56,138 bases of DNA from Acetobacteraceae bacterium (GCA_031291725.1 JARLIM010000008.1:1-56138), one strand, 5' to 3'; shown: positions 44,008-53,973, counted from the stretch's first letter. Numbers and translations are program-made. The notes: generated by a model not told the origin, from the letters alone.

Positions 44008-44124
44008 ATTCGCTGACATGTGGATGTGAGGGTCTTCGCCCGCAGTTCATGAATTGCTAATAAAACTGGATCAATCTGACGCGCGGGGAGCATGCGCGTC
44101 CGACCGGACCGAGAGAGAGACCAG

Positions 44125-45336
44125 ATGCATCCGTTCCGTACCGCCTGCCGTGACGGCCTTGCCCGCATCCGCGCCGAAGGGCGCTACCGGAATTTCCAGC
44201 CGCTGCGCAAATCCGCCAGCCGCTTTCCGGTCTTCACCATCGGCCAAGGCGAGACCAAGCGCGATGTGACGGTGTGGTCGTCCAACGATTATCTGGCGAT
44301 GGGCGTGCATCCGGTGGTCATCGACGCCGCCGTGAAGGCAGCCCAGGAAATGGGCGCCGGTGCCGGTGGCACGCGCAATATTGCCGGCACATCCGATCTG
44401 CATGAGGCGCTGGAACACGAGCTGGCCAGCCTGCACGGCAAACCGGCGGCACTGCTGTTCACCTCGGGCTATGTTGCCAACGAGGCCACGCTGTCCACCA
44501 TTTTGCGCAGCTATCCGAATTGGCATGTCTTCTCCGACAAGAAGAACCACGCCTCGATGATCGCCGGTGTGAAGGGCGCGCCCGCCACGGTGCATATCTG
44601 GAAGCACAACGATCTCGCCGATCTTGAACGCCTGCTCGCCGCCGCCCCCGCCGATGCGCCGAAAATGGTGGTGTTTGAGAGCGTGTATTCGATGGATGCC
44701 GATATCTCGGACATCGCTGGCATTTGCGACATTGCCGAAAAATACGGTGCGCTGACCTATCTGGACGAGGTGCATGCGGTTGGCATGTATGGCGCCGAAG
44801 GTGGTGGCGTGTCGCAACGCGATCATGTGGCGCATCGCGTCGATATCATCGAGGGCACGCTGGCCAAGGGCTTTGGCTGCCACGGCGGCTACATCGCCGC
44901 CGATAGCGAGATCGTCGATTACATCCGCTCGGCAGCCTCCGGCTTCATCTTCACCACCTCACTGCCGCCGACGACGATTGCCGCCGCTTTGGCCAGTGTG
45001 CGCCATGTCCGCCAAGACAATGCCCGCCGGGCAGCGATCTTCGAGCGCGCCGAGACGCTGAAGGCGAAATTGCGTTCCGCCGGCCTACCGGTGATCCCGT
45101 CCGTCAGTCATATCGTGCCGGTGCATGTGGGCGATGCGGTGCGGGTGAAGGAAGTCAGCCGTGAGCTGATGGACCGTTTCGCGATCTATGCCACACCGAT
45201 CAACTATCCCACCGTGCCGGTCGGCAGCGAACGCCTGCGCCTGACGCCGACGCCGCTGCATACGGATGCGATGATGGACGCGCTGGTCGATGCGTTGCTG
45301 GCCGTGCTGAGCGAGACGAAGCGCGTGGCCGCTTAA
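44125..45336 (+). CDS. hemA: 5-aminolevulinate synthase
   Basis: PLP enzyme condensing glycine and succinyl-CoA, the first step of the C4 tetrapyrrole pathway and a marker of Alphaproteobacteria. 403 residues from the ATG at 44125 (GAGAGAGACCAG upstream). [10 protein letters not shown] near 52-61, [34 protein letters not shown] and the PLP lysine in Gly-Thr-Leu-Ala-Lys-Gly-Phe-Gly are all present. Its stop overlaps the convergent dadA stop by four bases. Confidence 0.98.
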   Translation: MHPFRTACRDGLARIRAEGRYRNFQPLRKSASRFPVFTIGQGETKRDVTVWSSNDYLAMGVHPVVIDAAVKAAQEMGAGAGGTRNIAGTSDLHEALEHELASLHGKPAALLFTSGYVANEATLSTILRSYPNWHVFSDKKNHASMIAGVKGAPATVHIWKHNDLADLERLLAAAPADAPKMVVFESVYSMDADISDIAGICDIAEKYGALTYLDEVHAVGMYGAEGGGVSQRDHVAHRVDIIEGTLAKGFGCHGGYIAADSEIVDYIRSAASGFIFTTSLPPTTIAAALASVRHVRQDNARRAAIFERAETLKAKLRSAGLPVIPSVSHIVPVHVGDAVRVKEVSRELMDRFAIYATPINYPTVPVGSERLRLTPTPLHTDAMMDALVDALLAVLSETKRVAA

Positions 45337-46595
45337 GCATACCGCTTCGGTGAAAACGGCGCGCCGTCCAATACGGGCGGGCGCTGCATCAGCATATCCA
45401 CCGCCAGTCGCGCACTGCCGCACGCCAGGGTCCAGCCGAGAGCACCATGGCCAGTGTTGAGGAACAGTCCCGCCACTGGCGAGGCACCGATCAACGGGCG
45501 GCTATCCGGCGTGCAGGGGCGCAGACCGGCCCAACCGATCGGGTCTGAGTCGAGATCGACTTCCAGCGCATCGGCCGCCCCTTTGCGCAGCATCGCCATG
45601 CGCTTGGCATCGATCCGACGATCCTCGCCCACCAGATCGGCGATCCCCGCCACCCGGATCACCTGCCCGCCCTCACGCTCCAACGGCGCGAAGACCAGTT
45701 TGCGGTCGGCATCGGTGACCGAGTGCACCAGCCGCCCCGCATCGTTGCGCGGACGCAGGGTCAGGCTGTAGCCCTTCATCGGCTCCACCGGCAGGCGAAA
45801 GCCGCAGGCACGGGCGAAGCGGGCGGCACCGCTGCCCAGGCAGAGCACGAATTGATCCGCGCCGATCTCCGCGCCACCCGCTTGCACCGCCACCAGCCTG
45901 CCATCGCGCAGCACCGGGGTGGCGGAGGCCCCCATCCGCCACGTCACGGTATTCCGCGCGCGCAACTGGCCCGCCAATCCCTCGCAGAACGCCGCGCAAT
46001 CGCCAACCTCCTCACGCGGGGTGAACACGCCGCCTTGCAGCAATGCCGCCGGAATCCGCAGGCCGGGTTCTTCGCGCAGACATTGCGCCCCGTCGAGCAC
46101 GCCCTGCGCGGTGCCCAACCCCTTCTGCGCCTCAGCCTGCCTGCGCGCGGTCTGAAAGCTGGTTTTGTCGCGATAAACGACCAGCTTGCCATTGGCTTGC
46201 CGCGAGAAACTCAGCGCCGTGCTGGCGGTCAGCCGATCCAACTCGGCGCGACTGAGTGCGGCGAGAGCGAGTTGCGCTTCAGTGGTCTGGCGCACCATCC
46301 GCCCGGTGCAGGCACGCAGGAATTCGAGATTCCAGCGCAGAAAGCCGCCATTCAGCCGGGGTTTGATCCGCACCGGGGCTGCCGTGTCGCGCATCAAAGC
46401 CGGCAAATGCCACAATGTTTCGGGGGCGGCGAAGGGCGCGACGAAATTATAGGAAAGCTGCGCGCCATTGCCCGCCGACGCTCCGGTGCCCACCGCGCTG
46501 GCCGCATCGACGAGAACGACCTCACATCCCGCTTCGGTCAACGCCCAGGCGGTGGTCAGCCCGACCACGCCGGCACCCAGAACACATACCCGCAT
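45333..46595 (-). CDS. dadA: D-amino acid dehydrogenase (FAD)
   Basis: Membrane-associated flavoprotein that deaminates D-amino acids to 2-oxo acids. 420 residues from the ATG at 46595. The N-terminal FAD motif [13 protein letters not shown] (5-17), Asn-Gly-Ala-Gln-Leu-Ser-Tyr (about 43-49) and the C-terminal [19 protein letters not shown] are typical. No alanine racemase gene adjoins it. It diverges from the gltIJKL uptake operon, which fits amino-acid use. Confidence 0.92.
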   Translation of the reverse strand: MRVCVLGAGVVGLTTAWALTEAGCEVVLVDAASAVGTGASAGNGAQLSYNFVAPFAAPETLWHLPALMRDTAAPVRIKPRLNGGFLRWNLEFLRACTGRMVRQTTEAQLALAALSRAELDRLTASTALSFSRQANGKLVVYRDKTSFQTARRQAEAQKGLGTAQGVLDGAQCLREEPGLRIPAALLQGGVFTPREEVGDCAAFCEGLAGQLRARNTVTWRMGASATPVLRDGRLVAVQAGGAEIGADQFVLCLGSGAARFARACGFRLPVEPMKGYSLTLRPRNDAGRLVHSVTDADRKLVFAPLEREGGQVIRVAGIADLVGEDRRIDAKRMAMLRKGAADALEVDLDSDPIGWAGLRPCTPDSRPLIGASPVAGLFLNTGHGALGWTLACGSARLAVDMLMQRPPVLDGAPFSPKRYA

Positions 46596-46754
46596 GGCAA
46601 GCCTCGTTTTCTGCCCCTCAGAGGCTGCGTCCGTCTGCCTGCTCGCACCAGCGGAAAATTCATACTTCGTTGCAACAGGGACTCGCGCAATCTTCGCGGC
46701 TGCGCCACCATGCCCGCCTGACGCCACATGTCATGGCATTGCAGGGAGACACAC

Positions 46755-47678
46755 ATGCGTTTCGCGCCCCGTGTTTTATCGACTGGAATCGGCATCGCAC
46801 TGGGCCTCGCCGCCCTGCTGCCGCATCAAGCCCGCGCCGATGGCGGCACGCTGCAAAAGATCAAGGATACCGGCACGATCACGCTCGGCTATCGTGAAAG
46901 TTCGGCCCCGTTCTCCTATCTGGATGACAATCAGAAGCCGGTGGGCTACGCGATGGACATCTGCACCCGCATCGTCGATGCGGTGAAGAAGGAATTGAGC
47001 CTGCCTGCGCTCAAGGTTGAACTGACCCCGGTGACATCGGCCACCCGGATTCCGCTGATGGCCAACGGCACCATCGACCTGGAATGCGGCTCGACGACGA
47101 ACAACGTGGATCGTGAGAAGCAGGTCAGCTTTACCAACACGCATTTCCTCACCGCCTCGATCTTCGTGGGTAAGAAAAGCGCGAATCTGCATAAGATCGA
47201 CGACCTGAAGGGCAAGATCGTCGCCTCCACCGCCGGCTCGACCAATATCGGCCAGCTCGACAAGGTGAACGCGGACCGCAAGCTCGGCATTACCGTGGTT
47301 CCGGTAAAGGACCATGCCGAGGGCATTCTGATGGTGGAAACCGGCCGTGCGGCGGCGTTTGTGATGGATGATGTGATCATCGCGGGGCTGGTGGCGAGCG
47401 CGAAAAACCCGGCGATGTTTGCACTCGGCGACGAGGCATTCTCCAAGCCTGAGCCTTACGGCATCATGTTGCGCAAGGACGATCCGAGCTTCAAGGCGCT
47501 GGTGGACAAGACCACGGCGGCTTTCTTCAAAACCGAAGGCCCGGCGGTCTATGCCAAATGGTTCACCCAGCCGATTCCGCCCAAGGGCATCAACATGAAC
47601 CTGCCGCTGTCGCCCGCGATGGCCAAAGCGATGAAGACGCCCTCCGACAATCCCGATCCGGCCAGCTATGCGCCTTAA
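46755..47678 (+). CDS. gltI: Glutamate/aspartate ABC transporter substrate-binding protein
   Basis: Periplasmic receptor, 307 residues from the ATG at 46755 (CAGGGAGAC upstream). Signal peptide with cleavage near Ala-Arg-Ala-Asp (about 28). Family 3 solute-binding features are Ile-Thr-Leu-Gly-Tyr-Arg-Glu-Ser-Ser-Ala-Pro-Phe-Ser-Tyr, Val-Gly-Tyr-Ala-Met-Asp-Ile-Cys, Asp-Leu-Glu-Cys-Gly-Ser-Thr-Thr-Asn-Asn and Val-Ala-Ser-Thr-Ala-Gly-Ser-Thr-Asn. The Gly-Ser-Thr-Thr-Asn-Asn segment is characteristic of GltI. First gene of gltIJKL. Confidence 0.94.
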   Translation: MRFAPRVLSTGIGIALGLAALLPHQARADGGTLQKIKDTGTITLGYRESSAPFSYLDDNQKPVGYAMDICTRIVDAVKKELSLPALKVELTPVTSATRIPLMANGTIDLECGSTTNNVDREKQVSFTNTHFLTASIFVGKKSANLHKIDDLKGKIVASTAGSTNIGQLDKVNADRKLGITVVPVKDHAEGILMVETGRAAAFVMDDVIIAGLVASAKNPAMFALGDEAFSKPEPYGIMLRKDDPSFKALVDKTTAAFFKTEGPAVYAKWFTQPIPPKGINMNLPLSPAMAKAMKTPSDNPDPASYAP

Positions 47679-47699
47679 TCCGACCGACGGACTAAGCGC

Positions 47700-48428
47700 G
47701 TGAATTATCACTGGAATTGGGGAATCTATTGGGAAGCCTCGCCCGAGGGCACCGGCAGCTATGCCGACATGCTCTGGTCGGGGCTTCTCGTCACGCTGGA
47801 AGTCTCGGCCATTGCCTGGGTGATCGCCTTGCTGATCGGCGCGGCGATGGGCGTGGTGCGCTCGCTGCCGAGTCCTTGGGCGAAGCGGATCTCTGGTACC
47901 TATATCGAATTGCTGCGCAACATACCCCTGCTGGTCCAGCTCTTCCTCTGGTATTTTGTGATGCCGGAACTGGTGCCCGATGCCTGGGGCGATTGGCTGA
48001 AGCAAATGCCGGACGCGCCGTTCTGGAACAGCGCGGTCGGGCTTGGCCTGTTCATGTCTGCCCGCGTGGCCGTGCAAGTCTCCACCGGCATCGCCGCCCT
48101 GCCGCGCGGACAGCAGGCGGCGGGCACGGCACTGGGGTTCACCCTGCCGCAAACCTATTGGTATGTGCTGCTGCCGATGGCGTTTCGCGTCATCCTGCCG
48201 CCGTTGACGAGCGAGTTGATCAACACGATCAAGAACTCCTCGGTTGCGCTCACCATCGGCCTGGCGGAACTGACCGCGCGCACCCGCGCGATGCAGGAAT
48301 TTTCGTTCCAGGTCTTCGAGGCCTTCACCGCCGCCACCGTGATCTATCTGCTGCTCAACCTCGCCGCCACCTGGGCGATGCGGCTGTTGGAGCGGCGGTT
48401 GCGCTTGCCCGGCTATGGGGCGGGGTGA
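47700..48428 (+). CDS. gltJ: Glutamate/aspartate ABC transporter permease
   Basis: 242-residue inner-membrane permease with a GTG start at 47700. The opening Tyr-His-Trp-Asn-Trp-Gly-Ile-Tyr is typical of GltJ. About five membrane segments. The coupling loop is Pro-Arg-Gly-Gln-Gln-Ala-Ala-Gly-Thr-Ala-Leu-Gly-Phe-Thr-Leu-Pro-Gln (about 136-152). The segment Glu-Leu-Leu-Arg-Asn-Ile-Pro-Leu-Leu-Val-Gln (about 70-80) is a HisM-family marker. It is 21 bases after gltI. Confidence 0.93.
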   Translation: MNYHWNWGIYWEASPEGTGSYADMLWSGLLVTLEVSAIAWVIALLIGAAMGVVRSLPSPWAKRISGTYIELLRNIPLLVQLFLWYFVMPELVPDAWGDWLKQMPDAPFWNSAVGLGLFMSARVAVQVSTGIAALPRGQQAAGTALGFTLPQTYWYVLLPMAFRVILPPLTSELINTIKNSSVALTIGLAELTARTRAMQEFSFQVFEAFTAATVIYLLLNLAATWAMRLLERRLRLPGYGAG

Positions 48429-48431
48429 GCG

Positions 48432-49124
48432 ATGTTCAGCGATTTCGACTTCGACGCGATCCTCCGCGCCCTGCCCTATCTGTTCCGCGACGGCATGAGC
48501 TTCACCATCACGCTGACATTGCTCTCGGCATTGGGCGGCCTGCTGCTCGGCACGTTGATCGCCCTGGCCCGGATCGGCGGCGGCAAGCTGTTGGCTATGG
48601 TGGCTGCGGGCTATGTGAATTTCATGCGCGCCTTGCCGCTGGTTCTGGTGATCTTCTGGTTCTATTTCCTGGTGCCCTATCTCGGCCAATGGCTGACCGG
48701 GGCGCCGCGACCGATCAAGGTGGGCGGCTTCTCCTCGGCCTTGCTCACCTTCGTGATGTTCGAGGCCGCCTATTTCAGCGAGATCATGCGCGGCGGCATT
48801 CAATCTGTCGCCCGCGGCCAAAGCTCGGCGGCCTTGGCGCTCGGCATGACCGGCGGCCAGTCGATGCGCTACATCATTCTGCCACAGGTGTTGCGCACCA
48901 TGCTGCCGGTGCTGCTGACGCAGACCATCGTGCTGTTTCAGGACACCTCGCTGGTCTATGTGCTGTCGCTGACCGATTTCCTGGGTGCTGCCTCCAAGAT
49001 TGCTCAGCGTGATGGGCGATTGGTGGAGATGTATTGCTTTGCCGCCCTGGTCTATTTCCTGATCTGCTTCCTCGCCTCCCAGGCCGTCCGCCGCTTGCAG
49101 ACGCGCGTGGCCATCATCCGGTGA
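48432..49124 (+). CDS. gltK: Glutamate/aspartate ABC transporter permease
   Basis: 230-residue second permease of the importer, starting three bases after gltJ. Membrane segments at about 20-45, 55-80, 95-120 and 190-215. [10 protein letters not shown] and the coupling loop [14 protein letters not shown] are family signatures. The order matches enterobacterial gltIJKL. Confidence 0.93.
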   Translation: MFSDFDFDAILRALPYLFRDGMSFTITLTLLSALGGLLLGTLIALARIGGGKLLAMVAAGYVNFMRALPLVLVIFWFYFLVPYLGQWLTGAPRPIKVGGFSSALLTFVMFEAAYFSEIMRGGIQSVARGQSSAALALGMTGGQSMRYIILPQVLRTMLPVLLTQTIVLFQDTSLVYVLSLTDFLGAASKIAQRDGRLVEMYCFAALVYFLICFLASQAVRRLQTRVAIIR

Positions 49125-49129
49125 CACAT

Positions 49130-49879
49130 ATGAACGCTTCGGCCCCGGTCATCCGCATGCAGCATGTCAGCAAGTGGTACAACCCACACTTCCAGGTGCT
49201 GAAGGATTGCAGCCTCGACGTCACGCGCGGTGAGGTGGTGGTGGTCTGCGGCCCGTCCGGCTCGGGCAAATCGACGTTGATCAAAACCGTCAACGCGCTG
49301 GAGCCGTTCCAGCAAGGCACGATCAGCGTCGATGGCATCGACCTGCACGGCAAAGGGGTCAACCTGCCCAGGCTGCGGGCGCGCGTTGGCATGGTGTTTC
49401 AGCATTTCGAGCTGTTCCCGCATCTGTCGGTGCTCGACAATCTCGACATCGCCCAACGCAAGGTATTGGGGCGTGAGCGGGAGGAAGCGCGGGCGCGGTC
49501 GGTGGCGCTGCTCAAGCGCGTCGATCTGTCCGCCCATGCCGAAAAATTCCCCGGCCAACTCTCCGGCGGCCAACAGCAGCGCGTGGCGATTGCGCGCGCC
49601 TTGGCGATGGACCCGGTGGTGATGCTGTTCGATGAACCCACCTCGGCGCTCGACCCCGAGATGGTCAGCGAAGTGCTCGACGTGATGGTGCAACTGGCGC
49701 GCGAGGGCATGACGATGATGGTCGTCACCCATGAGATGGGCTTTGCCCGCAAGGTGGCGCATCGCGTGGTGTTCATGGATCAGGGCGAAATCGTGGTCGA
49801 TGCCCCGAAGGAGGAGTTCTTCGGGGCCGTGACCAACGAGCGCGCGCGGGTGTTTCTATCGAAGATATTGGCGCACTGA
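49130..49879 (+). CDS. gltL: Glutamate/aspartate ABC transporter ATP-binding protein
   Basis: 249-residue ATPase of the polar amino-acid type from the ATG at 49130. Walker A Gly-Pro-Ser-Gly-Ser-Gly-Lys-Ser-Thr (about 41-49), Gln-His-Phe-Glu-Leu-Phe-Pro-His (Q-loop), signature Leu-Ser-Gly-Gly-Gln-Gln-Gln-Arg, Walker B [12 protein letters not shown] and the switch His in Val-Val-Thr-His-Glu-Met-Gly are complete. The open frame runs upstream into gltK but that part is not coding in this frame. Confidence 0.96.
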   Translation: MNASAPVIRMQHVSKWYNPHFQVLKDCSLDVTRGEVVVVCGPSGSGKSTLIKTVNALEPFQQGTISVDGIDLHGKGVNLPRLRARVGMVFQHFELFPHLSVLDNLDIAQRKVLGREREEARARSVALLKRVDLSAHAEKFPGQLSGGQQQRVAIARALAMDPVVMLFDEPTSALDPEMVSEVLDVMVQLAREGMTMMVVTHEMGFARKVAHRVVFMDQGEIVVDAPKEEFFGAVTNERARVFLSKILAH

Positions 49880-49965
49880 ACCAGCCCATCGCGACTTAAA
49901 TGATCGATTGCTAAATTCCTTAACTCCGCCAAGAATGCTTCAAAAGCAAGAAGCGGAGGGGAACC

Positions 49966-51717
49966 ATGACCGCCACCACTCTATCCAAAGGCTGGACCGA
50001 GGATCGCGACGGCATGCGCGTCGATTGGGACGTGCCGATTGTGATGGACGATGGCGCGATTCTGCGCGCCGATGTGTATCGCCCGATGGCTGCGGGGCAA
50101 TATCCGGTGCTGCTCAGCTACGGCCCCTATGCGAAAGGCCTGTCATTCCAGCAAGGCTATCCCAGCGCCTGGAACCGGATGGCGGAGAAGCATCCGGATG
50201 TCACGGCGGGGTCGTCCAACCTCTATCAGAACTGGGAAGTCGCCGACCCGGAGAAATGGGTGCCGCACGGCTATATCTGCGTGCGTGTCGATAGCCGGGG
50301 CTGTGGCCGTTCGCCGGGCTTCATCGACCATTTCTCGCCGCGTGAGACGCAGGATTTCTACAATTGCATTGAATGGGCGGGCGTGCAGCCCTGGTCGAAT
50401 GGCAAGGTCGGGCTGTCCGGCATTTCCTATTACGGCATCAATCAATGGCATGTCGCCTCCATGCAACCGCCGCATCTGGCAGCGATCTGCGTCTGGGAAG
50501 GCTCGGCCGATTGGTATCGGGATATGACGCATCACGGCGGCATTCTCTCCACCTTCTGGGCCAATTGGTACGACATGCAGGTGAAAACCGTGCAGTATGG
50601 CCTGGGCGAGAACGGTCCGCGTTCACCCGCCACCGGGCAACTCGTCTGCGGCGATGACACCTTCGACGACGCAACGCTTGCCGCCAATCGCTCGGATTTC
50701 GGCAATGACATCCTCGCCCATCCGCTCGATGACGCCTATCACCGCGCCCGCTCGCCAGACTGGTCGAAAGTGGTCGTGCCGATGCTGACGGCGGCGAATT
50801 GGGGCGGTCAGGGTTTGCATCCACGCGGCAATTTCGAGGGCTTTGTGCGGGCGGCCTCCAGCGAGAAATTCCTCGAAGCGCACGGCATCGAGCATTGGAC
50901 GCATTACTACACCGATTACGGCCGCCAATTGCAGCTGCGCTTTTTCGACCGCTACCTGAAGGGCGACACCACCGCCTGGGCCGAGGCACCCCCGGTGCAA
51001 TTGCTGGTGCGGCATGTGGATAAATTCGTCGAACGTGCCGAGACCGCATGGCCGATCCCGCGCACGCAATGGACGAAATTCTATCTCGATCTGGCAGGCG
51101 ATGCGCTGACCACCTCCACCCCAACCTGCGCCTTTGCCCGCAGTTTCGATGCGATGGGCGACGGCGTGACGTTCATCACCGCCCCCTTTGCCATCCAGAC
51201 CGAGATCACCGGCCCGATGGCGGCCAAGCTGTTTGCCTCCTCCAGCACGCAAGATGCCGATCTGTTCCTGGTGCTGCGGGTGTTCACACCGGATCTGAAG
51301 GAGGTGGTCTTCCAAGGTGCCATCGATCCGCACACCCCCATCGCGCAAGGCTGGCTGCGCGCCTCGCATCGCAAGCTCGACCCGGAGCTGTCCGAGCCAT
51401 ATCGCCCCTATCACACGCATGACGAAAAACAGCCGCTCACACCGGGCGTGCCGGTGGAGCTCGACGTCGAAATCTGGCCGACCTCCATCGTGGTGCCGAC
51501 AGGCTATCGCGTTGGCCTGTCGGTGCGGGGACGTGACTACGAATACGCCTTCAGCGGCGGCAAGCTGTCCAATTTCAAGAACGAGCTGCGTGGCTGCGGC
51601 CCGTTCCTGCATGACGACCCGCGCGACCGTCCGCCTGCGATCTTCGGCGGCGTGACCACCCTGCATGCCGATGATGCGCATCGTCCCTATCTGCTGCTGC
51701 CGATCATTCCGAACTGA
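49966..51717 (+). CDS. CocE/NonD-family hydrolase
   Basis: 583 residues. Alpha/beta-hydrolase of the X-Pro dipeptidyl-peptidase/cocaine-esterase superfamily, with a C-terminal beta-sandwich (about 350-583). Tyr-Arg-Pro near 38, Asp-Ser-Arg-Gly-Cys-Gly-Arg-Ser (about 107-114), the nucleophile in Gly-Leu-Ser-Gly-Ile-Ser-Tyr-Tyr-Gly (about 148-156) and a His in Gly-Ile-Glu-His-Trp-Thr-His are visible. No signal peptide, so it is cytoplasmic. The substrate is an ester, amide or Pro-peptide that cannot be named. It lies 86 bases after gltL and directly before a binding-protein gene. Confidence 0.88.
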   Translation: MTATTLSKGWTEDRDGMRVDWDVPIVMDDGAILRADVYRPMAAGQYPVLLSYGPYAKGLSFQQGYPSAWNRMAEKHPDVTAGSSNLYQNWEVADPEKWVPHGYICVRVDSRGCGRSPGFIDHFSPRETQDFYNCIEWAGVQPWSNGKVGLSGISYYGINQWHVASMQPPHLAAICVWEGSADWYRDMTHHGGILSTFWANWYDMQVKTVQYGLGENGPRSPATGQLVCGDDTFDDATLAANRSDFGNDILAHPLDDAYHRARSPDWSKVVVPMLTAANWGGQGLHPRGNFEGFVRAASSEKFLEAHGIEHWTHYYTDYGRQLQLRFFDRYLKGDTTAWAEAPPVQLLVRHVDKFVERAETAWPIPRTQWTKFYLDLAGDALTTSTPTCAFARSFDAMGDGVTFITAPFAIQTEITGPMAAKLFASSSTQDADLFLVLRVFTPDLKEVVFQGAIDPHTPIAQGWLRASHRKLDPELSEPYRPYHTHDEKQPLTPGVPVELDVEIWPTSIVVPTGYRVGLSVRGRDYEYAFSGGKLSNFKNELRGCGPFLHDDPRDRPPAIFGGVTTLHADDAHRPYLLLPIIPN

Positions 51718-51722
51718 TTTAC

Positions 51723-51810
51723 CCGTCATTGCGAGACGCGAAGCAACGAAGCAACCCATCGAAATACCGCCCCGTGTCTCGATGGATTGCTTCGTTCCTC
51801 GCAATGACGG
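51723..51810. repeat. Interspersed palindromic repeat, copy B
   Basis: Outer arms CCGTCATTGCGAG (51723-51735) and CTCGCAATGACGG (51798-51810) are perfect reverse complements. Inner arms GAAGCAACCCATCGA and TCGATGGATTGCTTC nearly pair. It shares arms and layout with the element at 3704-3797. It lies between the hydrolase stop and the binding-protein start and extends the intergenic space. Confidence 0.85.
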
Positions 51811-51842
51811 TTTCGACACCAAAAAGCAGAGGAACCAAACCC

Positions 51843-53087
51843 ATGAACACCTCACGCCGCACCCTTCTCAAAGCCACCGCCGGCACGCTCGGCCTCGCCC
51901 TCACCGGTGTCGAGGCCCGTGCCGCCGATCCGATCAAGATCGGTTTTCTGACCGTCAAAACCGGCCCGCTCGCCTCGGGCGGCATTCAGATGGAGCAATC
52001 GCTGCTGCTCTATCTCAAGCAGCGCAACAACATGATGGCCGGGCGCGCGGTGCAGCTGATCACCAAGGACACCAACGGCGTGCCCGCCACCTCGCGCACC
52101 AAAACCCAGGAGCTGATCGAGCAGGACGGCGCACAAATCATCGTCGGCCCGCTCGCCGCCTTCGAGGCGCTGGCCATTGACGATTACACGCAGTCCAAGA
52201 AAATGCCGATCATGAGTGTTGCGGCGGCGGAGGATATCACCCAGCGCCATCCGGACCCGTATTTCGTCCGTTGCACCTCCTCCTCGGCGCAATGCTCGCA
52301 ACCAATGGGCGATTATGCGGCCAAGGTGTTGAAATATAAGCGCGTGGCGGTGATCGCCGACGACATCGCCTATGGCCATGAGCAACTGGCCGGCTTCCTG
52401 CGCGTGTTCGAGGACAATGGCGGCAAGGTGGTGCAGCGCCTGCTGCCGCCATTGAATGCGCCGGATTACGGCACCTATATCGGCCAGTTGAAGACCAATA
52501 TCGATGCCGTCTACATGGCCTTTGCCGGCTCGAACGGCTATCGCTTCACCAAGGCATTCTATGAATACGGCCTGGGCGGCAAAATCCCGCTGATCGGCGG
52601 CATGACGGCGATGGATGAATCAATCCTCAAGCAGACCGGCGACGATGCGCTGGGCATCATCACCTCGTGCTACTATTCCGCACAGCTCGACACCCCGCTG
52701 AACAAGGCGTTCGTCGCCGCGATGCAGGCGGAATACAAGATCGACCCCGGCTATTATGGTGCCGGCACCTACATCTCAGCCGCCGTGCTGGAAGCCGCCT
52801 TGAAAAGCGTTGGCGGCAAGATCGAAGATCACGACGCCTTCATGCATGCCCTGCGCACCAATGTGGTGCAGGACACCGTGCGCGGCCCGGTGAAGTTCGA
52901 CGCATTCGGCAATGTGGTCGGCAACGTCTATATCCGCCGGGTGGAGAAGAAAGGCGGCAAACTCGTCAATACGGTCATCAAGACCTATGAGGATGTCAGC
53001 CAGTTCTGGACCTATGGCCAAGCGGCCTTCCTGGCCCAGCCGGTCTATACACGGGATTATCCGGTTTATAAGAATTTAGAGGGATGA
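51843..53087 (+). CDS. ABC transporter substrate-binding protein, LivK-type, Tat-exported
   Basis: 414 residues from the ATG at 51843 (AGAGGAACC upstream). The N-terminus has a twin-arginine motif, Ser-Arg-Arg-Thr-Leu-Leu-Lys, with cleavage near Ala-Arg-Ala-Ala (about 28). The mature protein begins Ile-Lys-Ile-Gly-Phe-Leu-Thr-Val-Lys-Thr-Gly-Pro-Leu-Ala and has the two-lobe pattern of branched-chain amino acid receptors (Ile-Ile-Val-Gly-Pro-Leu-Ala-Ala; Val-Ala-Val-Ile-Ala-Asp-Asp). No permease or ATPase of this type adjoins it, so it must share a transporter elsewhere or act in sensing. Confidence 0.9.
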   Translation: MNTSRRTLLKATAGTLGLALTGVEARAADPIKIGFLTVKTGPLASGGIQMEQSLLLYLKQRNNMMAGRAVQLITKDTNGVPATSRTKTQELIEQDGAQIIVGPLAAFEALAIDDYTQSKKMPIMSVAAAEDITQRHPDPYFVRCTSSSAQCSQPMGDYAAKVLKYKRVAVIADDIAYGHEQLAGFLRVFEDNGGKVVQRLLPPLNAPDYGTYIGQLKTNIDAVYMAFAGSNGYRFTKAFYEYGLGGKIPLIGGMTAMDESILKQTGDDALGIITSCYYSAQLDTPLNKAFVAAMQAEYKIDPGYYGAGTYISAAVLEAALKSVGGKIEDHDAFMHALRTNVVQDTVRGPVKFDAFGNVVGNVYIRRVEKKGGKLVNTVIKTYEDVSQFWTYGQAAFLAQPVYTRDYPVYKNLEG

Positions 53088-53093
53088 TGTGAG

Positions 53094-53139
53094 CAAGCAC
53101 CCCATCGGCATGCCGCCTTGGATCTCGATGGGGTGCTTG
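53094..53139. terminator. Convergent terminator-like inverted repeat (repeat family core)
   Basis: Perfect 14-bp arms CAAGCACCCCATCG (53094-53107) and CGATGGGGTGCTTG (53126-53139), 18-base loop. It lies seven bases after the binding-protein stop and 39 bases past the end of the convergent trmB. Arms and loop (CCGCC, TCTCGATGG) resemble the core of the palindromic repeat at 51723, so it is probably a shortened copy used as a terminator. Confidence 0.65.
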
Positions 53140-53178
53140 AACGCAAAGGCGATCGATCCCACGGTCAATCCAAGATCG

Positions 53179-53883
53179 TCACGCTTTGATCGCCGACCAA
53201 TACATTGGCTGCCGACCGGCGCGGATCGCCTTGGCCTCATAGCGCGTCGGCGGCCAGCCTTGCGGGCGTTCGAGGGCGGGCGGGGCGACGGCGAAAAGGT
53301 TCTGTGCGCCCATCACATCCTTCGTCCAGGCCTGATAGGTCGGGTCATCGGTGGCAATGCGCCACTCTCCGCCCGGCACCAAGGCGCGCGCCACCTCCGG
53401 CACCAAAGCCGGATGCACAAAGCGCCGCTTGGCGTGGCGGGCTTTCGGCCAGGGGTCGGGAAAGTTCAGGATCAGCTTGGACAGGCAGCCATCCGGCAAC
53501 AGACGCAGCAAGGTGCGGGCATCGTCGTCGAACACCCGCAGATTGCCGGGCAATGCGCTGGTCGCCTCCTCGCCCTCATCGGCCAGCTTGGTCAGCAGCG
53601 AGCACAGGCCGATCTCGAACACCTCACAGGCAATCAGCCCGGCACGCGGATTGGCGGCAATCTGCGCCAATGCGTGTTCGCCACCACCGAAGCCGACTTC
53701 AAGCCAAAGCTGATCGATGGCGCCGGGAAATTGCGCCGTCGGCGCACTTGCGCGCTCCAGATCGAACCGCACGCGCGGCAATGTCTCGGCCAGCAGCTTC
53801 TCCTGGCGCGGACGCAAGGAGTGGCTTTTGATCCGGCCATACAGGCGGTCTGGCGGTGGTTTGACGCTGGGGAGGTCGGTCAT
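53179..53883 (-). CDS. trmB: tRNA (guanine-46-N7)-methyltransferase
   Basis: Methylates G46 of the tRNA variable loop. 234 residues from the ATG at 53883. Leu-Glu-Val-Gly-Phe-Gly-Gly-Gly-Glu-His (about 61-70) is the S-adenosylmethionine motif. Asn-Phe-Pro-Asp-Pro-Trp-Pro-Lys-Ala-Arg-His-Ala-Lys-Arg-Arg (about 140-154) is the TrmB signature. Trp-Arg-Ile-Ala-Thr-Asp and the C-terminal Thr-Arg-Tyr-Glu-Ala-Lys-Ala are also typical. It follows metK by 90 bases on the same strand, linking a methylase to synthesis of its cofactor. Confidence 0.96.
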   Translation of the reverse strand: MTDLPSVKPPPDRLYGRIKSHSLRPRQEKLLAETLPRVRFDLERASAPTAQFPGAIDQLWLEVGFGGGEHALAQIAANPRAGLIACEVFEIGLCSLLTKLADEGEEATSALPGNLRVFDDDARTLLRLLPDGCLSKLILNFPDPWPKARHAKRRFVHPALVPEVARALVPGGEWRIATDDPTYQAWTKDVMGAQNLFAVAPPALERPQGWPPTRYEAKAIRAGRQPMYWSAIKA

Positions 53884-53900
53884 GTGGCTCAAAACACGTA

Positions 53901-53921
53901 GGGCGGGTCCGCGACCCGCCC
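53901..53921. repeat. GC-rich hairpin between metK and trmB
   Basis: GGGCGGGTC (53901-53909) and GACCCGCCC (53913-53921), a perfect 9-bp stem with a three-base loop. There is no T-run. It probably folds in the metK-trmB intercistronic RNA; it resembles GC-rich interspersed hairpins of Proteobacteria. Confidence 0.6.
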
Positions 53922-53973
53922 CAATGAGGTGACAGCGCATAGGCGGGTGGTAGCCCCGCCCTGCGGTGTGATA

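Noticed and set aside
44008..44124. FNR box upstream of hemA
   Set aside because: An ATCAA half-site is present near the start, but the other half does not match TTGAT.
46776..49127. 783-codon open frame opposite gltIJK
   Set aside because: Antisense to three certain transporter genes. The residue mix (Gln, Arg, His, Gly) is that of a shadow frame.
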